Shown here: positions 51,966-61,611 of the stretch, piece by piece
Layout of the letters: the number at the start of each line of letters is the position of its first letter
Numbering within the stretch: position 1 is the first letter of the stretch
NCBI GenBank assembly: GCA_024349765.1
Contig: AP026073.1
Coordinates: forward strand, 4,588,001-4,652,000
DNA length: 64,000 bases
Direction of reading: 5' to 3'
Source: Streptomyces nigrescens
GTDB lineage: Bacteria; Actinomycetota; Actinomycetes; Streptomycetales; Streptomycetaceae
The notes under the pieces: model-generated
Seen by the model: the letters and a program-made list of their open reading frames with translations, nothing else
Told to the model about the DNA's origin: nothing
The model's database searches: none
Made by a program: the position numbers and the translations under genes

Positions 51966-52496
51966 ATGGACGGATCCGGGGCACGGCGGCGCGTCGTCGC
52001 CGGGGTGAGTGGTTCGCTGGGGAGCCTGACGGCGCTGCACCGCGCCGCCGACGAGGCCCGCGCGGTCCGGGGGAACCTGCGGGTCGTACTGGCCTGGGAG
52101 CCGCCGGGTGGCGACATCGCCCACCGGGGCGGCCCCTGCCCGGCGCCGATGGCCGCCTGGCGCCGGATGGCGAAGGACCGTCTGCTGACCGCCCTCGACA
52201 CCGCTTTCGGCAGCGCCGGCCCCGGCGTACCGCTGGAGCCGCTGGTCGTCCTGGCCAAACCGGGCAAGGCCCTGCTGATGGCCGCCGACCGGCCCGACGA
52301 CCTCCTGGTGGTCGGCGCCGGCAGCCGAGGCCGGCTGCGCCGGGCGGTCTGGCCCTCCGTCGCCCGCTACTGCGTCGCCCGCGCCTGCTGCCCGGTACTG
52401 ACCGTGCCCCCTTCTCCCCTGCGGCAGGCCCTCGATACCGTTCACCGCCGCAACGTCTGGCGACTCCCCCTGGACGTACGGGAACTGGCGGACTGA
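51966..52496 (+). CDS. Universal stress protein (UspA-like)
   Basis: A 176-residue Usp domain protein. The start of the fold is VVAGVSGSLGSLTALHRAAD, the middle VVLAWEPPGGDIAHRGGP, and the ATP-binding loop region LLVVGAGSRGRLRRAVWPSV with the G-x2-G-x9-G(S/T)-like pattern partly changed (GAGSRGRLRRAVWPS). A basic C-terminal tail follows. The Usp domain of KdpD is related, so this free protein might modulate the neighbouring KdpD kinases; KdpD is known to bind UspC in E. coli. The start at 51966 is chosen for AGGA spacing; an ATG at 51933 would add 11 residues. It is divergent from the orphan kdpD gene. Confidence 0.82.
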   Translation: MDGSGARRRVVAGVSGSLGSLTALHRAADEARAVRGNLRVVLAWEPPGGDIAHRGGPCPAPMAAWRRMAKDRLLTALDTAFGSAGPGVPLEPLVVLAKPGKALLMAADRPDDLLVVGAGSRGRLRRAVWPSVARYCVARACCPVLTVPPSPLRQALDTVHRRNVWRLPLDVRELAD

Positions 52497-52697
52497 CGTC
52501 CCCGTCCCTCGTGCCAGCGGGTGCGCTGCGGCATGCCTCCTTCGCCGCGCGCCAAGGCGACGTCAATATTCACCGGCTGCGCGGTAAGGATCCGTGAAGG
52601 CCGTCGACTTTCCTGCCGTTCGACGCTCTACGGGACGACCCTTGCCTCATCGGTACCGGCGGCACTCGCCTCGGGCCGAAGCACCATGAGGTGGACC

Positions 52698-53441
52698 ATG
52701 CAATATCCCTTGCGTGACCGCATCGCGTTGGGTGCTGCGCTAGCCGGACCGCTGGCTCTCGGGCTGGTGCTTGTTCCCTTCCGTACGGGCGTATCGCACA
52801 CGAATCTGGCACTGATCTTCGTCGTCGCGGTCGTGGCGATCTCCGCTCTCGGCAACCGCTTCGCCGGAGCGATCGCCGCGCTGTCCTCCGCCTGCTGGTT
52901 CGACTTCTTGCTCACCAGGCCCTATCAGCAGTTCACCATCGCCGGCACCGGTGACCTGGAGACGGCCGTTCTCCTCCTGGTAGTCGGCCTGGTCGTCTCG
53001 CAGCTCGCGGCCCGCGCCCGGACCATGCGCATGATCGCCATCACCGACGCAGCTCACCTCGCACGACTGCACGACACGGCACGCCTCGTCCACAGCGGCT
53101 CACCGGACGCGGTGGTCGGACAGGTCCGGCAGCAACTCGTCGACGTCCTCGGGCTGGCCGGGTGCCGTTTCGAGTACGGCACGCTGCTCGGCCATCCGCC
53201 GCGGCTCGATCAGGACGGTGGCCTGGTCGTGGCACGCAGGCGGTGGGACATCGAGCGGCTCGGCTGGCCGGAGGGTGAGGTCGAACTGCGGGTCGCTGCG
53301 GAGGGACTGTTCCTCGGGCGATTCATGCTCTCCCCCGTTGCGGGGTCCGTTCCCTCCTTGCAGGCACGCCTGGTCGCGGTGTCACTGGCAGACCAGGCAG
53401 GGGCAGCGCTGAGCGGTGCGCGGCCGGTCCCGGAAACCTGA
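52698..53441 (+). CDS. Free-standing DUF4118 (KdpD membrane) plus GAF-like protein
   Basis: A 247-residue protein corresponding to the membrane sensor part of KdpD without kinase or KdpD domains. Four hydrophobic segments (RIALGAALAGPLALGLVLVP, NLALIFVVAVVAISALGNRF, AGAIAALSSACWFDFLL, LETAVLLLVVGLVVSQLAA) match DUF4118 in order, with the typical CWFDFLLTRPYQQFTI loop. A GAF-like C-terminal domain follows (residues about 140-247). It cannot phosphorylate anything itself and could interact with the KdpD kinases or act as a decoy sensor. ATG 52698 follows GAGGTGGACC; an ATG at 52686 is possible. It lies upstream of the kdp operon in the same direction, after a CGTCAA element. Confidence 0.82.
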   Translation: MQYPLRDRIALGAALAGPLALGLVLVPFRTGVSHTNLALIFVVAVVAISALGNRFAGAIAALSSACWFDFLLTRPYQQFTIAGTGDLETAVLLLVVGLVVSQLAARARTMRMIAITDAAHLARLHDTARLVHSGSPDAVVGQVRQQLVDVLGLAGCRFEYGTLLGHPPRLDQDGGLVVARRRWDIERLGWPEGEVELRVAAEGLFLGRFMLSPVAGSVPSLQARLVAVSLADQAGAALSGARPVPET

Positions 53442-53523
53442 GCGTCGTCGTCGCCCTCGGCGCCGTGCTCCTACGCGTGTCTGCTCAGGCAGGAGGGCGG
53501 GTTGAGTCCTCGCCGTTAGAGAT

Positions 53524-53562
53524 GCGTCAACGTCGCGCCAACGGCCGTAAGGGCCCCGTCAA
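53524..53562 (+). promoter_or_regulatory. Probable kdp operon regulatory element
   Basis: The 11-mer gcgtcaacgtc at 53524-53534 is identical to one upstream of the orphan kdpD. A second CGTCAA occurs at 53557-53562, 32 bases later, equal to three helical turns, and would suit dimer binding by KdpE. The region lies 75-115 bases upstream of the first start of the operon. Confidence 0.5.
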
Positions 53563-53637
53563 GGAGGGGCGAAAACGAGCCACGGCGCGATTCCCTCTCC
53601 TCGTCCGTTCCTCCGAACCTCTCCTCAGGAGTGCACG

Positions 53638-53721
53638 ATGGCCGATCTGGCCTTCGTGGTCACCACGCTCGCGGTCTTCGCGCTGGTGGCCCTCGTCGCC
53701 AAGGGGGTGACGAAGCTGTGA
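53638..53721 (+). CDS. 27-residue membrane peptide before kdpF
   Basis: A 28-codon gene encoding MADLAFVVTTLAVFALVALV followed by AKGVTKL, a single membrane helix with a basic C-terminus. The ATG has an AGGAG ribosome site at ideal distance, and the stop overlaps the kdpF GTG (GTGA). Proteins of this type before kdpF are, from memory, common in Streptomyces but not named. It is probably a small membrane partner of the Kdp complex or helps translation of kdpF. It is too short for ordinary gene finders. Confidence 0.75.
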   Translation: MADLAFVVTTLAVFALVALVAKGVTKL

Positions 53722-53807
53722 CTGCCGAAAACCTCATCGGCCTGATCGTGGCCGTCGCCCTGCTGGGCTATCTCGTCCTCGCCCTTGTGTTCCCGGAGAG
53801 GTTCTGA
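53718..53807 (+). CDS. kdpF: Potassium-transporting ATPase subunit KdpF
   Basis: A 29-residue single-helix peptide that stabilises the KdpFABC complex. It reads VTAENLIGLIVAVALLGYLV and ends ALVFPERF, the usual KdpF ending. The GTG overlaps the stop of the 27-residue gene (GTGA) and kdpA begins 9 bases after its stop. Length equals E. coli KdpF. It is the first recognised kdp gene of the operon. Confidence 0.93.
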   Translation: MTAENLIGLIVAVALLGYLVLALVFPERF

Positions 53808-53816
53808 GCCGCCGAT

Positions 53817-55481
53817 ATGAGCCCCGTTCTTGCTGATGTGCTCCAGGTCACCGCGCTCATCGGCGCGCTCGCCCTGGTGCACCGCCCGCTCGGCGACTAC
53901 ATGGCCGCCGTCTACTCCTCCAAGAGGCACCTGCGAATAGAGAAGTGGATCTACCGCAGCGTCGGCGCCAATCCCGACGCGGAGATGCGCTGGCCCGCCT
54001 ACCTGCGCGGCATCCTCATCTTCTCGGCGGTGGGCACGCTGTTCCTGTACGTGCTGCAGCGCGTGCAGGACAAGCTGCCGCTGTCACTCGGCTTCAAACC
54101 GATCACCCCGGACCAGGCCTTCAACACGGCTGCGTCCTTCATAGCCAACACCAACTGGCAGTCGTACTCAGGTGAAGTGGCCATGAGCCATGTCACCCAG
54201 ACCGCCGGTCTGGCCGTGCAGAACTTCGTCTCCGCCGCCGTGGGCATGGCGGTCGCCGTGGCACTCGTACGTGGCTTCGCCCGCTCCCGCACCGGCGACC
54301 TGGGCAACTTCTGGTCCGACCTGGTGCGCGGCACGGTCCGCATCCTGATCCCGCTCTCGTTGATCGCCGCGATCATCCTTGTGGCGTGCGGTGCGATCCA
54401 GAACTTCGGCGACATCCACCACATCACCACCCTCACGGGCAGCAAGCAGGCCATCAGCCCCGGCGCGGTCGCCTCGCAGGAGGCCATCAAGGACCTGGGG
54501 ACCAACGGCGGCGGCTTCTTCAACGCCAACTCCGCCCACCCCTTCGAGAGCCCCAACGGCCTCTCGAACCTGCTGGAGATCTTCCTGCTGCTGGTGATCC
54601 CGTTCTCGATGCCGCGGACCTTCGGCAAGATGGTGGGTTCGATCAAGCAGGGTTACGCGATCGTCGCGGCCATGGGCATCGTCTGGTTCGGCGCCGTCAT
54701 CGCCGTGACCTGGCTGGAGTACGCCCACCCCGGCACCGCCTCGCACCTCGCCGGCGGCGCGATGGAGGGCAAGGAGCAGCGGTTCGGTGAAGGCGCCTCG
54801 TCGCTCTTCTCCGTCTCCACGACCATGACGTCGACCGGATCGGTCAACTCCTTCCACGACTCGTTCAGCGGCCTGTCGGGCGGTGTGCTGCTGCTGGGCA
54901 TGATGCTCGGCGAGATCACGCCCGGCGGCGTGGGCTCGGGCCTGTACGGCATGCTGATCATGGCGATCATCGCGGTGTTCCTCGCCGGCCTGATGGTGGG
55001 CCGTACGCCCGAGTACCTCGGCAAGAAGATCAGCACCCGCGAGATCAAGCTCGCGGCCTGCTACATCCTGATCACCCCGGCGCTCGTGCTGATCGGCACG
55101 GCGATGGCCATTGCCCTGCCGGACGGCAAGGAAGCCATGACCAACATCGGGGCGCACGGATTCTCCGAGGTGCTCTACGCCTACACCTCCGCCTCGAACA
55201 ACAACGGTTCCGCCTTCGCCGGCTTCGGCGCCAACACGCCGTTCTTCAACACCACGCTCGGCCTGTGCATGCTCCTCGGCCGGTTCCTGCCGATGGTGTT
55301 CGTCCTCGCGCTGGCCGGCTCGCTCGCCGAGCAGAAGCCGGTCCCGGAGACCGCCGGCACGTTGCGTACCGAGAAGCCGCTCTTCACGGGTCTGCTGGTC
55401 GGCACGCTGCTGATCGTCACCGGTCTGACCTTCTTCCCGGCGCTCGCGCTGGGCCCGCTCGCCGAAGGGCTGTCGTCATGA
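53817..55481 (+). CDS. kdpA: Potassium-transporting ATPase subunit KdpA
   Basis: A 554-residue channel-like subunit that binds and translocates K+. All four pore-loop regions are visible: [11 protein letters not shown] (near residue 117), [17 protein letters not shown] (near 229), [15 protein letters not shown] (near 336) and [17 protein letters not shown] (near 460). About ten membrane helices are present, as in the KtrB/TrkH superfamily. Length is normal. The ATG follows kdpF closely, and its stop overlaps the kdpB start (ATGA), so complex subunits are made together. It is expected to work at low external K+. Confidence 0.97.
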   Translation: MSPVLADVLQVTALIGALALVHRPLGDYMAAVYSSKRHLRIEKWIYRSVGANPDAEMRWPAYLRGILIFSAVGTLFLYVLQRVQDKLPLSLGFKPITPDQAFNTAASFIANTNWQSYSGEVAMSHVTQTAGLAVQNFVSAAVGMAVAVALVRGFARSRTGDLGNFWSDLVRGTVRILIPLSLIAAIILVACGAIQNFGDIHHITTLTGSKQAISPGAVASQEAIKDLGTNGGGFFNANSAHPFESPNGLSNLLEIFLLLVIPFSMPRTFGKMVGSIKQGYAIVAAMGIVWFGAVIAVTWLEYAHPGTASHLAGGAMEGKEQRFGEGASSLFSVSTTMTSTGSVNSFHDSFSGLSGGVLLLGMMLGEITPGGVGSGLYGMLIMAIIAVFLAGLMVGRTPEYLGKKISTREIKLAACYILITPALVLIGTAMAIALPDGKEAMTNIGAHGFSEVLYAYTSASNNNGSAFAGFGANTPFFNTTLGLCMLLGRFLPMVFVLALAGSLAEQKPVPETAGTLRTEKPLFTGLLVGTLLIVTGLTFFPALALGPLAEGLSS

Positions 55482-57613
55482 CCCTCGAATCCACGAAGCA
55501 AGAGGACGACATGTCCACCGATACTCCGACCCGGGCGCCGCACAGCGACGTGCCGACCGGACACAAGGACGGCGGGCGCGTCGGCGCCGGCCTCTTCGAC
55601 CCGAAGCAGCTGGTCACATCCCTGCCGGACGCGATACGCAAGCTCGACCCCCGGGTGATGGTCAAGTCCCCCGTGATGTTCGTGGTCCTGGTCGGCTCGG
55701 TGGTCACCACCGTGCTGGCCCTCAAGGACCCGGGCAGCTGGTTCGGCTGGGTCATCGCCGTCTGGCTGTGGCTGACCGTGATCTTCGCCAATCTGGCCGA
55801 GGCGGTCGCCGAGGGCCGCGGCAAGGCGCAGGCCGACACCCTGCGCAAGGCCAAGACCGACACCGTGGCACGCCGGCTGAACGACGGCGCGGAGGAGCAA
55901 GTGCCCGGCACCGAGCTGCGCATCGGCGACCTCGTCGTCTGCGAGGCCGGCGACATCATCCCCGGTGACGGCGATGTCGTCGAAGGCGTGGCGTCCGTCG
56001 ACGAGTCCGCCATCACCGGCGAGTCCGCCCCGGTCATCCGCGAGTCCGGCGGTGACCGCTCGGCCGTCACCGGCGGGACGAAGGTGCTCTCCGACCGCAT
56101 CGTCATCAAGATCACCACGAAGCCCGGTGAGACCTTCATCGACCGGATGATCAACCTCGTCGAGGGCGCCGCACGGCAGAAGACCCCCAACGAGATCGCG
56201 CTGAACATCCTGCTCGCCTCGCTCACCATCGTCTTCCTGCTGGCCGTCGTCACGCTGAAGCCGTTCGCCCTCTACGCAGGCGCGGACAAGCAGACCTCGC
56301 TGATCGTGCTGACGGCTCTGCTGGTCTGCCTGATCCCGACGACCATCGGTGCTCTTCTCTCCGCGATCGGCATCGCGGGCATGGACCGGCTGGTGCAGCG
56401 CAACGTCCTGGCGATGTCCGGCCGGGCCGTCGAGGCCGCCGGCGACGTCTCGACCCTGCTGCTCGACAAGACCGGCACCATCACCCTGGGCAACCGCCAG
56501 GCCGCCGAGTTCGTCCCCGTACGCGGCACCACGGAGGCCGAGGTCGCGGATGCCGCCCAGCTCTCCTCGCTGGCCGACGAGACCCCCGAGGGCCGCTCGA
56601 TCGTCGTCCTCGCCAAGGAGAAGTACGGCCTGCGCGAACGCCACCAGGGAGAACTGGTGGACGCGGAGTGGGTGCCGTTCACCGCCCAGACCCGGATGTC
56701 GGGTGTGGACGTCGACGGCCGCAAGGTCCGCAAGGGCGCCACCGGTTCGGTCATCGCCTGGGTCCAGGAGCGTGGTGGCGAGGTCGCCGAGGACGCCCAG
56801 CAGCTCACCGACGCGATCTCCCAGGCCGGCGGCACCCCGCTGCTGGTCGCCCTGGAGGACGAGCGCGGACCGCGCGTCCTGGGCGTCATCCACCTCAAGG
56901 ACGTCGTCAAGGAGGGCATGCGCGAACGCTTCGACGAGCTGCGCCGCATGGGCATCAAGACCGTCATGATCACGGGCGACAACCCGCTGACGGCCAAGGC
57001 CATCGCCGACGAGGCCGGCGTGGACGACTTCCTCGCCGAGGCCACGCCCGAGGACAAGATGGCGCTCATCAAGCGCGAACAGGCCGGCGGCAAGCTCGTC
57101 GCCATGACCGGTGACGGCACCAACGACGCCCCGGCACTGGCCCAGGCGGACGTCGGCGTGGCCATGAACACCGGCACGTCGGCCGCCAAGGAGGCCGGCA
57201 ACATGGTCGACCTCGACTCCAACCCGACCAAGCTCATCGAGATCGTCGAGATCGGCAAACAGCTCCTGATCACCCGGGGCGCGCTGACCACCTTCTCGAT
57301 CGCCAACGACGTCGCCAAGTACTTCGCCATCATCCCGGCGATGTTCGCGGTGGCGTACCCCGGCCTGGACAAGCTCAACATCATGGGCCTGGCCTCGCCG
57401 GAATCCGCGATCCTCTCGGCGGTCATCTTCAACGCGCTGATCATCATCGCGCTGGTGCCGCTCGCCCTCAAGGGCGTGCAGTACCGGCCGATGAGCGCCG
57501 ACAAGATGCTGCGACGCAATCTCGGCATCTACGGCCTGGGCGGACTGATCGCACCGTTCATCGGCATCAAGATCATCGACCTGCTCATCTCCCTGATCCC
57601 CGGAATCGGTTGA
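55478..57613 (+). CDS. kdpB: Potassium-transporting ATPase subunit KdpB
   Basis: A 711-residue P-type ATPase that drives the KdpFABC pump. The phosphorylation site [10 protein letters not shown] lies at Asp330. The actuator domain TGES motif is in [14 protein letters not shown], and the hinge motif [20 protein letters not shown] is complete. The ATG overlaps the kdpA stop by four bases; the longer frame upstream is a kdpA shadow. An N-terminal extension of about 40 polar residues ([20 protein letters not shown]) is longer than in E. coli and could be an inhibitory or regulatory tail. Serine 162 of E. coli KdpB is in the TGES motif and is conserved here as TGES. Confidence 0.97.
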   Translation: MTLESTKQEDDMSTDTPTRAPHSDVPTGHKDGGRVGAGLFDPKQLVTSLPDAIRKLDPRVMVKSPVMFVVLVGSVVTTVLALKDPGSWFGWVIAVWLWLTVIFANLAEAVAEGRGKAQADTLRKAKTDTVARRLNDGAEEQVPGTELRIGDLVVCEAGDIIPGDGDVVEGVASVDESAITGESAPVIRESGGDRSAVTGGTKVLSDRIVIKITTKPGETFIDRMINLVEGAARQKTPNEIALNILLASLTIVFLLAVVTLKPFALYAGADKQTSLIVLTALLVCLIPTTIGALLSAIGIAGMDRLVQRNVLAMSGRAVEAAGDVSTLLLDKTGTITLGNRQAAEFVPVRGTTEAEVADAAQLSSLADETPEGRSIVVLAKEKYGLRERHQGELVDAEWVPFTAQTRMSGVDVDGRKVRKGATGSVIAWVQERGGEVAEDAQQLTDAISQAGGTPLLVALEDERGPRVLGVIHLKDVVKEGMRERFDELRRMGIKTVMITGDNPLTAKAIADEAGVDDFLAEATPEDKMALIKREQAGGKLVAMTGDGTNDAPALAQADVGVAMNTGTSAAKEAGNMVDLDSNPTKLIEIVEIGKQLLITRGALTTFSIANDVAKYFAIIPAMFAVAYPGLDKLNIMGLASPESAILSAVIFNALIIIALVPLALKGVQYRPMSADKMLRRNLGIYGLGGLIAPFIGIKIIDLLISLIPGIG

Positions 57614-57618
57614 TCGCC

Positions 57619-58230
57619 ATGAACAACTCCGTAGCAAGCACCCTCCGGCTGGCCTGGGCGTCGCTGCGCGTCCTGCTCGTCCTGACCGTCCTGTGCGGCG
57701 TCCTCTATCCGCTGGCCGTCACCGGCATCGCGCAGGGGCTCTTCCACGACAAGGCCAACGGCTCCGAGGTGAAGGTCGACGGCAAGGTCGTCGGCTCCGA
57801 GCTCATCGGCCAGAGCTGGAACATCAAGGGCACGGACAAACCCGACCCCAAGTGGTTCCAGGGCCGCCCGTCCCACAGCAACTACGACCCGATGGCCACC
57901 GGTTCCAGCCAGCTCGGCGCCAGCGACCCCACCCTCGTCAAGAACGTGAAGGCGGCGAAGAAGCAGGTCGCCGAATTCAACGGCGTACCGCAGTCCGAGG
58001 TCCCCAAGGACGCCGTCACCGGTTCGGCCTCCGCCATCGACCCCGGCATCTCCCCCGACTACGCGGAGATCCAGGTGAAGCGCGTGGCCCGGCACAACGG
58101 GCTGAGCGTCTCGCAGGTCGAGAAGCTGGTGAAGGACAACACCGACGGCCGTACCGCAGGGTTCCTGGGCGAGCCCGCGGTGAACGTCCTCAAGCTCAAC
58201 ATCGCGGTCAAGGAACTCGCCCAGAAGTGA
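57619..58230 (+). CDS. kdpC: Potassium-transporting ATPase subunit KdpC
   Basis: A 203-residue subunit with one N-terminal membrane helix (ASLRVLLVLTVLCGVLYPLAV) and a cytosolic/periplasmic beta domain. Family motifs are QSWNIKGTDKPDPKWFQGRPS and SASAIDPGISPDYAEIQVKR, followed by LVKDNTDGRTAGFLGEPAVN. The ATG 57619 is used; the TTG at 57610 would add three residues and overlaps the KdpB stop. It completes the kdpFABC set. KdpC stabilises nucleotide binding and couples KdpA and KdpB. A short gap of 79 bases separates it from kdpE. Confidence 0.96.
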   Translation: MNNSVASTLRLAWASLRVLLVLTVLCGVLYPLAVTGIAQGLFHDKANGSEVKVDGKVVGSELIGQSWNIKGTDKPDPKWFQGRPSHSNYDPMATGSSQLGASDPTLVKNVKAAKKQVAEFNGVPQSEVPKDAVTGSASAIDPGISPDYAEIQVKRVARHNGLSVSQVEKLVKDNTDGRTAGFLGEPAVNVLKLNIAVKELAQK

Positions 58231-58309
58231 GGGAACGTGTCGCGGGTGGCCGGCACGGGGGGCCGGCCACCCTCGGCACCGCACGTACAACAGGAGAAGG
58301 GGTACATCG

Positions 58310-58993
58310 ATGACCCGGGTGCTGGTGGTCGAGGACGAGCCACCGCTCGTGCGTGCTCTAGAGATCAATCTCAAGGCGCGCAGCTACGACGTGGACACCG
58401 CATCCGACGGGGCTCAGGCGCTGCGACTGGCTGCCACTCGCCCGCCGGACGTCGTCCTGCTCGACCTCGGACTGCCGGACATGGACGGCATCGACGTGAT
58501 CAAGGAACTGCGGGGGTGGAGCCGGGCCTCGATCCTCGTGGTCTCCGCCCGCCGTACCTCCGACGAGAAGGTCGCCGCGCTCGACGCGGGCGCCGACGAC
58601 TACATCACCAAGCCGTTCAGCATGGACGAGCTGCTGGCCCGCTTGCGCGCCGCAGCACGCAGAATCGATACGGCGAAGCCGTCCGGCGAGCCTGCGGTGG
58701 TCGTGACGGAGACCTTCACGCTCGACCTCGCCGCCAAGAAGGTCCAGCGCGACGGACGGGATGTCCGGCTGACCCCGACGGAGTGGCATCTGCTGGAGGT
58801 GCTCGTCCGCAACCGCGGCCGGCTCGTCAGCCAGCAGCAGCTGCTGGAGGAGGTATGGGGGCCTTCCCACAGCACACAGACCAATTACCTCCGTGTCTAC
58901 ATGGCGCAGGTCAGGCGCAAACTGGAGGCGGACCCGGCGCACCCCCGGCACTTCTTCACCGCGCCGGGTATGGGCTACCGCTTCGACCTCTGA
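58310..58993 (+). CDS. kdpE: Two-component response regulator KdpE
   Basis: A 227-residue OmpR-type response regulator. The receiver domain has the acidic pair VVEDEPP, the phosphoacceptor Asp52 (VVLLDLGLPDMDG) and Lys in DDYITKPFS. The winged-helix domain (residues about 130-225) ends AQVRRKLEADPAHPRHFFTA with LRVYMAQVRRK as the recognition part. The ribosome site is AGGAGAAGG. KdpD at 59043 follows after 49 bases. It is expected to activate the kdp operon at low K+ or high osmolarity and probably also the orphan kdpD promoter, given the shared 11-bp element. Confidence 0.96.
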   Translation: MTRVLVVEDEPPLVRALEINLKARSYDVDTASDGAQALRLAATRPPDVVLLDLGLPDMDGIDVIKELRGWSRASILVVSARRTSDEKVAALDAGADDYITKPFSMDELLARLRAAARRIDTAKPSGEPAVVVTETFTLDLAAKKVQRDGRDVRLTPTEWHLLEVLVRNRGRLVSQQQLLEEVWGPSHSTQTNYLRVYMAQVRRKLEADPAHPRHFFTAPGMGYRFDL

Positions 58994-59042
58994 CGCCCCG
59001 GGCCCCGGCCCTTGATCACCACAACACTGAGAGCGGGAGCAC

Positions 59043-61589
59043 GTGGCACGCGGCAAGCTTCGGATTTATCTCGGCGCGGCACCGGGCGTCGGCAAGACGT
59101 ACGCGATGCTGTCCGAGGCACATCGGCGCGTGGAGCGCGGTACGGACTGTGTGGTCGGCTTCGTCGAGCACCACGACCGGCCGCGCACCGAAGTGATGCT
59201 GCACGGCCTGGAGCAGATTCCACGCCGGGAGCTGGCATACCGCGACACGGTGTTCACCGAGATGGACGTCGACGCCATCCTGGAGCGCCGGCCGGCCGTG
59301 GCGCTGGTCGACGAGATGGCGCACACCAACATCCCCGGCTCACGCAATGCCAAGCGCTGGCAGGACATCGAGGAATTGCTGGAAGCCGGCATCCATGTGA
59401 TCTCGACGGTGAACATCCAGCACCTGGAATCCCTGGGAGACGTCGTCGAGTCGATCACCGGGATCCGGCAGAAGGAGACCGTCCCCGACGAGGTCGTGCG
59501 CCGCGCCGACCAGATCGAGCTGGTCGACATGTCTCCGCACGCACTGCGCCGTCGCATGGCGCACGGCAACATCTACAAGCCCAACAAGGTCGATGCGGCG
59601 CTGTCGAACTACTTCCGGCCCGGAAATCTCACCGCGCTGCGCGAACTCGCACTGCTGTGGGTGGCCGACCGGGTCGACGAGTACCTCCAGGAGTACCGGA
59701 GCGAGCACCAGGTCTCGAAGATCTGGGGATCGCGTGAGCGCATCGTCGTCGGCCTGACGGGCGGCAGCGAGGGCCGTACGCTCATCCGCCGCGCCGCCCG
59801 CCTCGCCGAGAAGGGCGCCGGCGGCGAAGTACTCGCCGTCTACATCGCCCGCAGCGACGGCCTGGCCTCCGGCTCACCCAAGGAACTCGCCGTACAGCGC
59901 ACCCTCATCGAGGACCTCGGCGGTACCTTCCACCATGTCCTGGGCGAGGACATCCCCTCCGCCCTCCTGGAATTCGCCCGAGGGGTGAACGCCACCCAGA
60001 TCGTGCTGGGAACCTCCCGCCGCAAGGCGTGGCAGTACATCTTCGGCCCCGGCGTCGGCGCGACGGTCGCCCGCGACTCCGGGCCCGACCTCGACGTCCA
60101 CATCGTCACCCACGAGGAAGCCGCCAAGGGCCGCGGTCTCCCCGTCGCCCGCGGCACCCGGCTGGGTCGGGACCGCCTCATCTGGGGCTGGCTGGCCGGA
60201 GTGGCCGGGCCGGCGCTCCTGACGCTGCTGCTCCTGCAGGTCGGGGCGGGCCTCGGTCTCGCCAACGACATGCTGCTGTTCCTGACGCTGACCGTGGCGG
60301 CGGCGTTGCTCGGCGGGCTGCTTCCGGCACTGGCCTCGGCCGTGGTGGGCTCTCTGCTGCTGAACTGGTTCTTCACACCGCCCCTGGGCCGGCTCACCAT
60401 CGCGGATCCCAAGAACATCCTGGCGCTCGTCATCTTCGTGCTGGTGGCGATATCGGTGGCCTCCGTGGTCGACCTCGCCGCCCGGCGCACCCATCAAGCC
60501 GCCCGACTGCGCGCCGAGTCGGAGATCCTGTCCTTCCTGGCAGGCAGCGTGTTGCGCGGGGAAACCTCCCTCGACGCACTGCTGGAGCGGGTACGCGAGA
60601 CCTTCGCCATGGACACCGTGGCACTGCTGGAACGGGAATCCGAGACGGCGCCCTGGACCTGCTCGGGCAGCGTGGGTGACACGAGCCCGCTCTCGCGCCC
60701 GGAGGACGCGGACGTCGACATGCCCGTCGGCGATCACCTGGCGCTCGCGCTGTCGGGCCGCGTCCTGCCCGCCGAGGACCGCCGCGTGTTGGCGGCCTTC
60801 GCGGCCCAGGCCGCCGTCGTCCTCGACCGCCAGCGCCTGCAGTCCCAGGCCGACCACGCCCGCAAGCTCGCCGAGGGCAACCGCATCCGCACCGCCCTGC
60901 TCGCGGCCGTCAGCCACGACCTGCGCACCCCGCTGGCCGGTATCAAGGCCTCCGTCAGTTCCCTGCGCTCCGACGACATCGAATGGTCGGCGGAGGACCA
61001 GGCCGAGCTCCTCGCCGGCATCGAGGAAGGCGCCGACCGCCTCGACCACCTCGTCGGCAACCTCCTCGACATGTCCCGGGTCCAGACCGGCACCGTCACG
61101 CCGCTGATCCGCGAGGTCGACCTCGACGAGGTCGTGCCGATGGCCCTGGGCGGCGTGCCGGAGGACAGCGTCATCCTCGACATCCCCGAGGAACTCCCGA
61201 TGATCGCCGTCGACCCGGGTCTGCTGGAGCGCTCGGTCGCCAACATCGTCGAGAACGCGGTGAAGTACAGCCCCGATGGTGAGCCGGTGCTGGTGTCCGC
61301 CAGCGCGCTCGGTGACCGCGTCGAAGTGCGCGTCGCCGACCGCGGACCCGGCGTGCCCGACGAGGCCAAGGACCGCATCTTCGAACCCTTCCAACGCTAC
61401 GGCGACGCCCCGCGCGGTGCGGGCGTGGGCCTCGGCCTGGCCGTCGCCCGCGGCTTCGCCGAGGCCCTCGGAGCCACTCTCACCGCCGAGGACACCCCCG
61501 GTGGCGGCATGACCATGGTCCTCACCGTTCCCGCTGCTGCGGGCCACCCGTCCACCGGCCCCGACCTCCCGGCCGCGGTCACCTCGTGA
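59043..61589 (+). CDS. kdpD: Sensor histidine kinase KdpD
   Basis: An 848-residue full-length KdpD. Walker A is LGAAPGVGKTYAM at residues 10-22 and Walker B-like VALVDEMAHTN. The Usp-like domain is at about 245-370, DUF4118 helices at about 380-480 (DMLLFLTLTVAAALLGGLLP and LNWFFTPPLGRLTI), and a GAF-like domain follows. The H-box VSHDLRTPLAGI has His625, the N-box NIVENAVKYSPDG, and the G-boxes DRGPGVP and GAGVGLGLAVARG. The GTG start follows GGGAGCAC. Together with kdpE it forms the K+-sensing two-component system. The orphan kinase at 49159 is a divergent paralogue with the same domain order. Confidence 0.96.
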   Translation: MARGKLRIYLGAAPGVGKTYAMLSEAHRRVERGTDCVVGFVEHHDRPRTEVMLHGLEQIPRRELAYRDTVFTEMDVDAILERRPAVALVDEMAHTNIPGSRNAKRWQDIEELLEAGIHVISTVNIQHLESLGDVVESITGIRQKETVPDEVVRRADQIELVDMSPHALRRRMAHGNIYKPNKVDAALSNYFRPGNLTALRELALLWVADRVDEYLQEYRSEHQVSKIWGSRERIVVGLTGGSEGRTLIRRAARLAEKGAGGEVLAVYIARSDGLASGSPKELAVQRTLIEDLGGTFHHVLGEDIPSALLEFARGVNATQIVLGTSRRKAWQYIFGPGVGATVARDSGPDLDVHIVTHEEAAKGRGLPVARGTRLGRDRLIWGWLAGVAGPALLTLLLLQVGAGLGLANDMLLFLTLTVAAALLGGLLPALASAVVGSLLLNWFFTPPLGRLTIADPKNILALVIFVLVAISVASVVDLAARRTHQAARLRAESEILSFLAGSVLRGETSLDALLERVRETFAMDTVALLERESETAPWTCSGSVGDTSPLSRPEDADVDMPVGDHLALALSGRVLPAEDRRVLAAFAAQAAVVLDRQRLQSQADHARKLAEGNRIRTALLAAVSHDLRTPLAGIKASVSSLRSDDIEWSAEDQAELLAGIEEGADRLDHLVGNLLDMSRVQTGTVTPLIREVDLDEVVPMALGGVPEDSVILDIPEELPMIAVDPGLLERSVANIVENAVKYSPDGEPVLVSASALGDRVEVRVADRGPGVPDEAKDRIFEPFQRYGDAPRGAGVGLGLAVARGFAEALGATLTAEDTPGGGMTMVLTVPAAAGHPSTGPDLPAAVTS

Positions 61590-61611
61590 GCGGCCCAGGG
61601 CCTGGTGAGCG

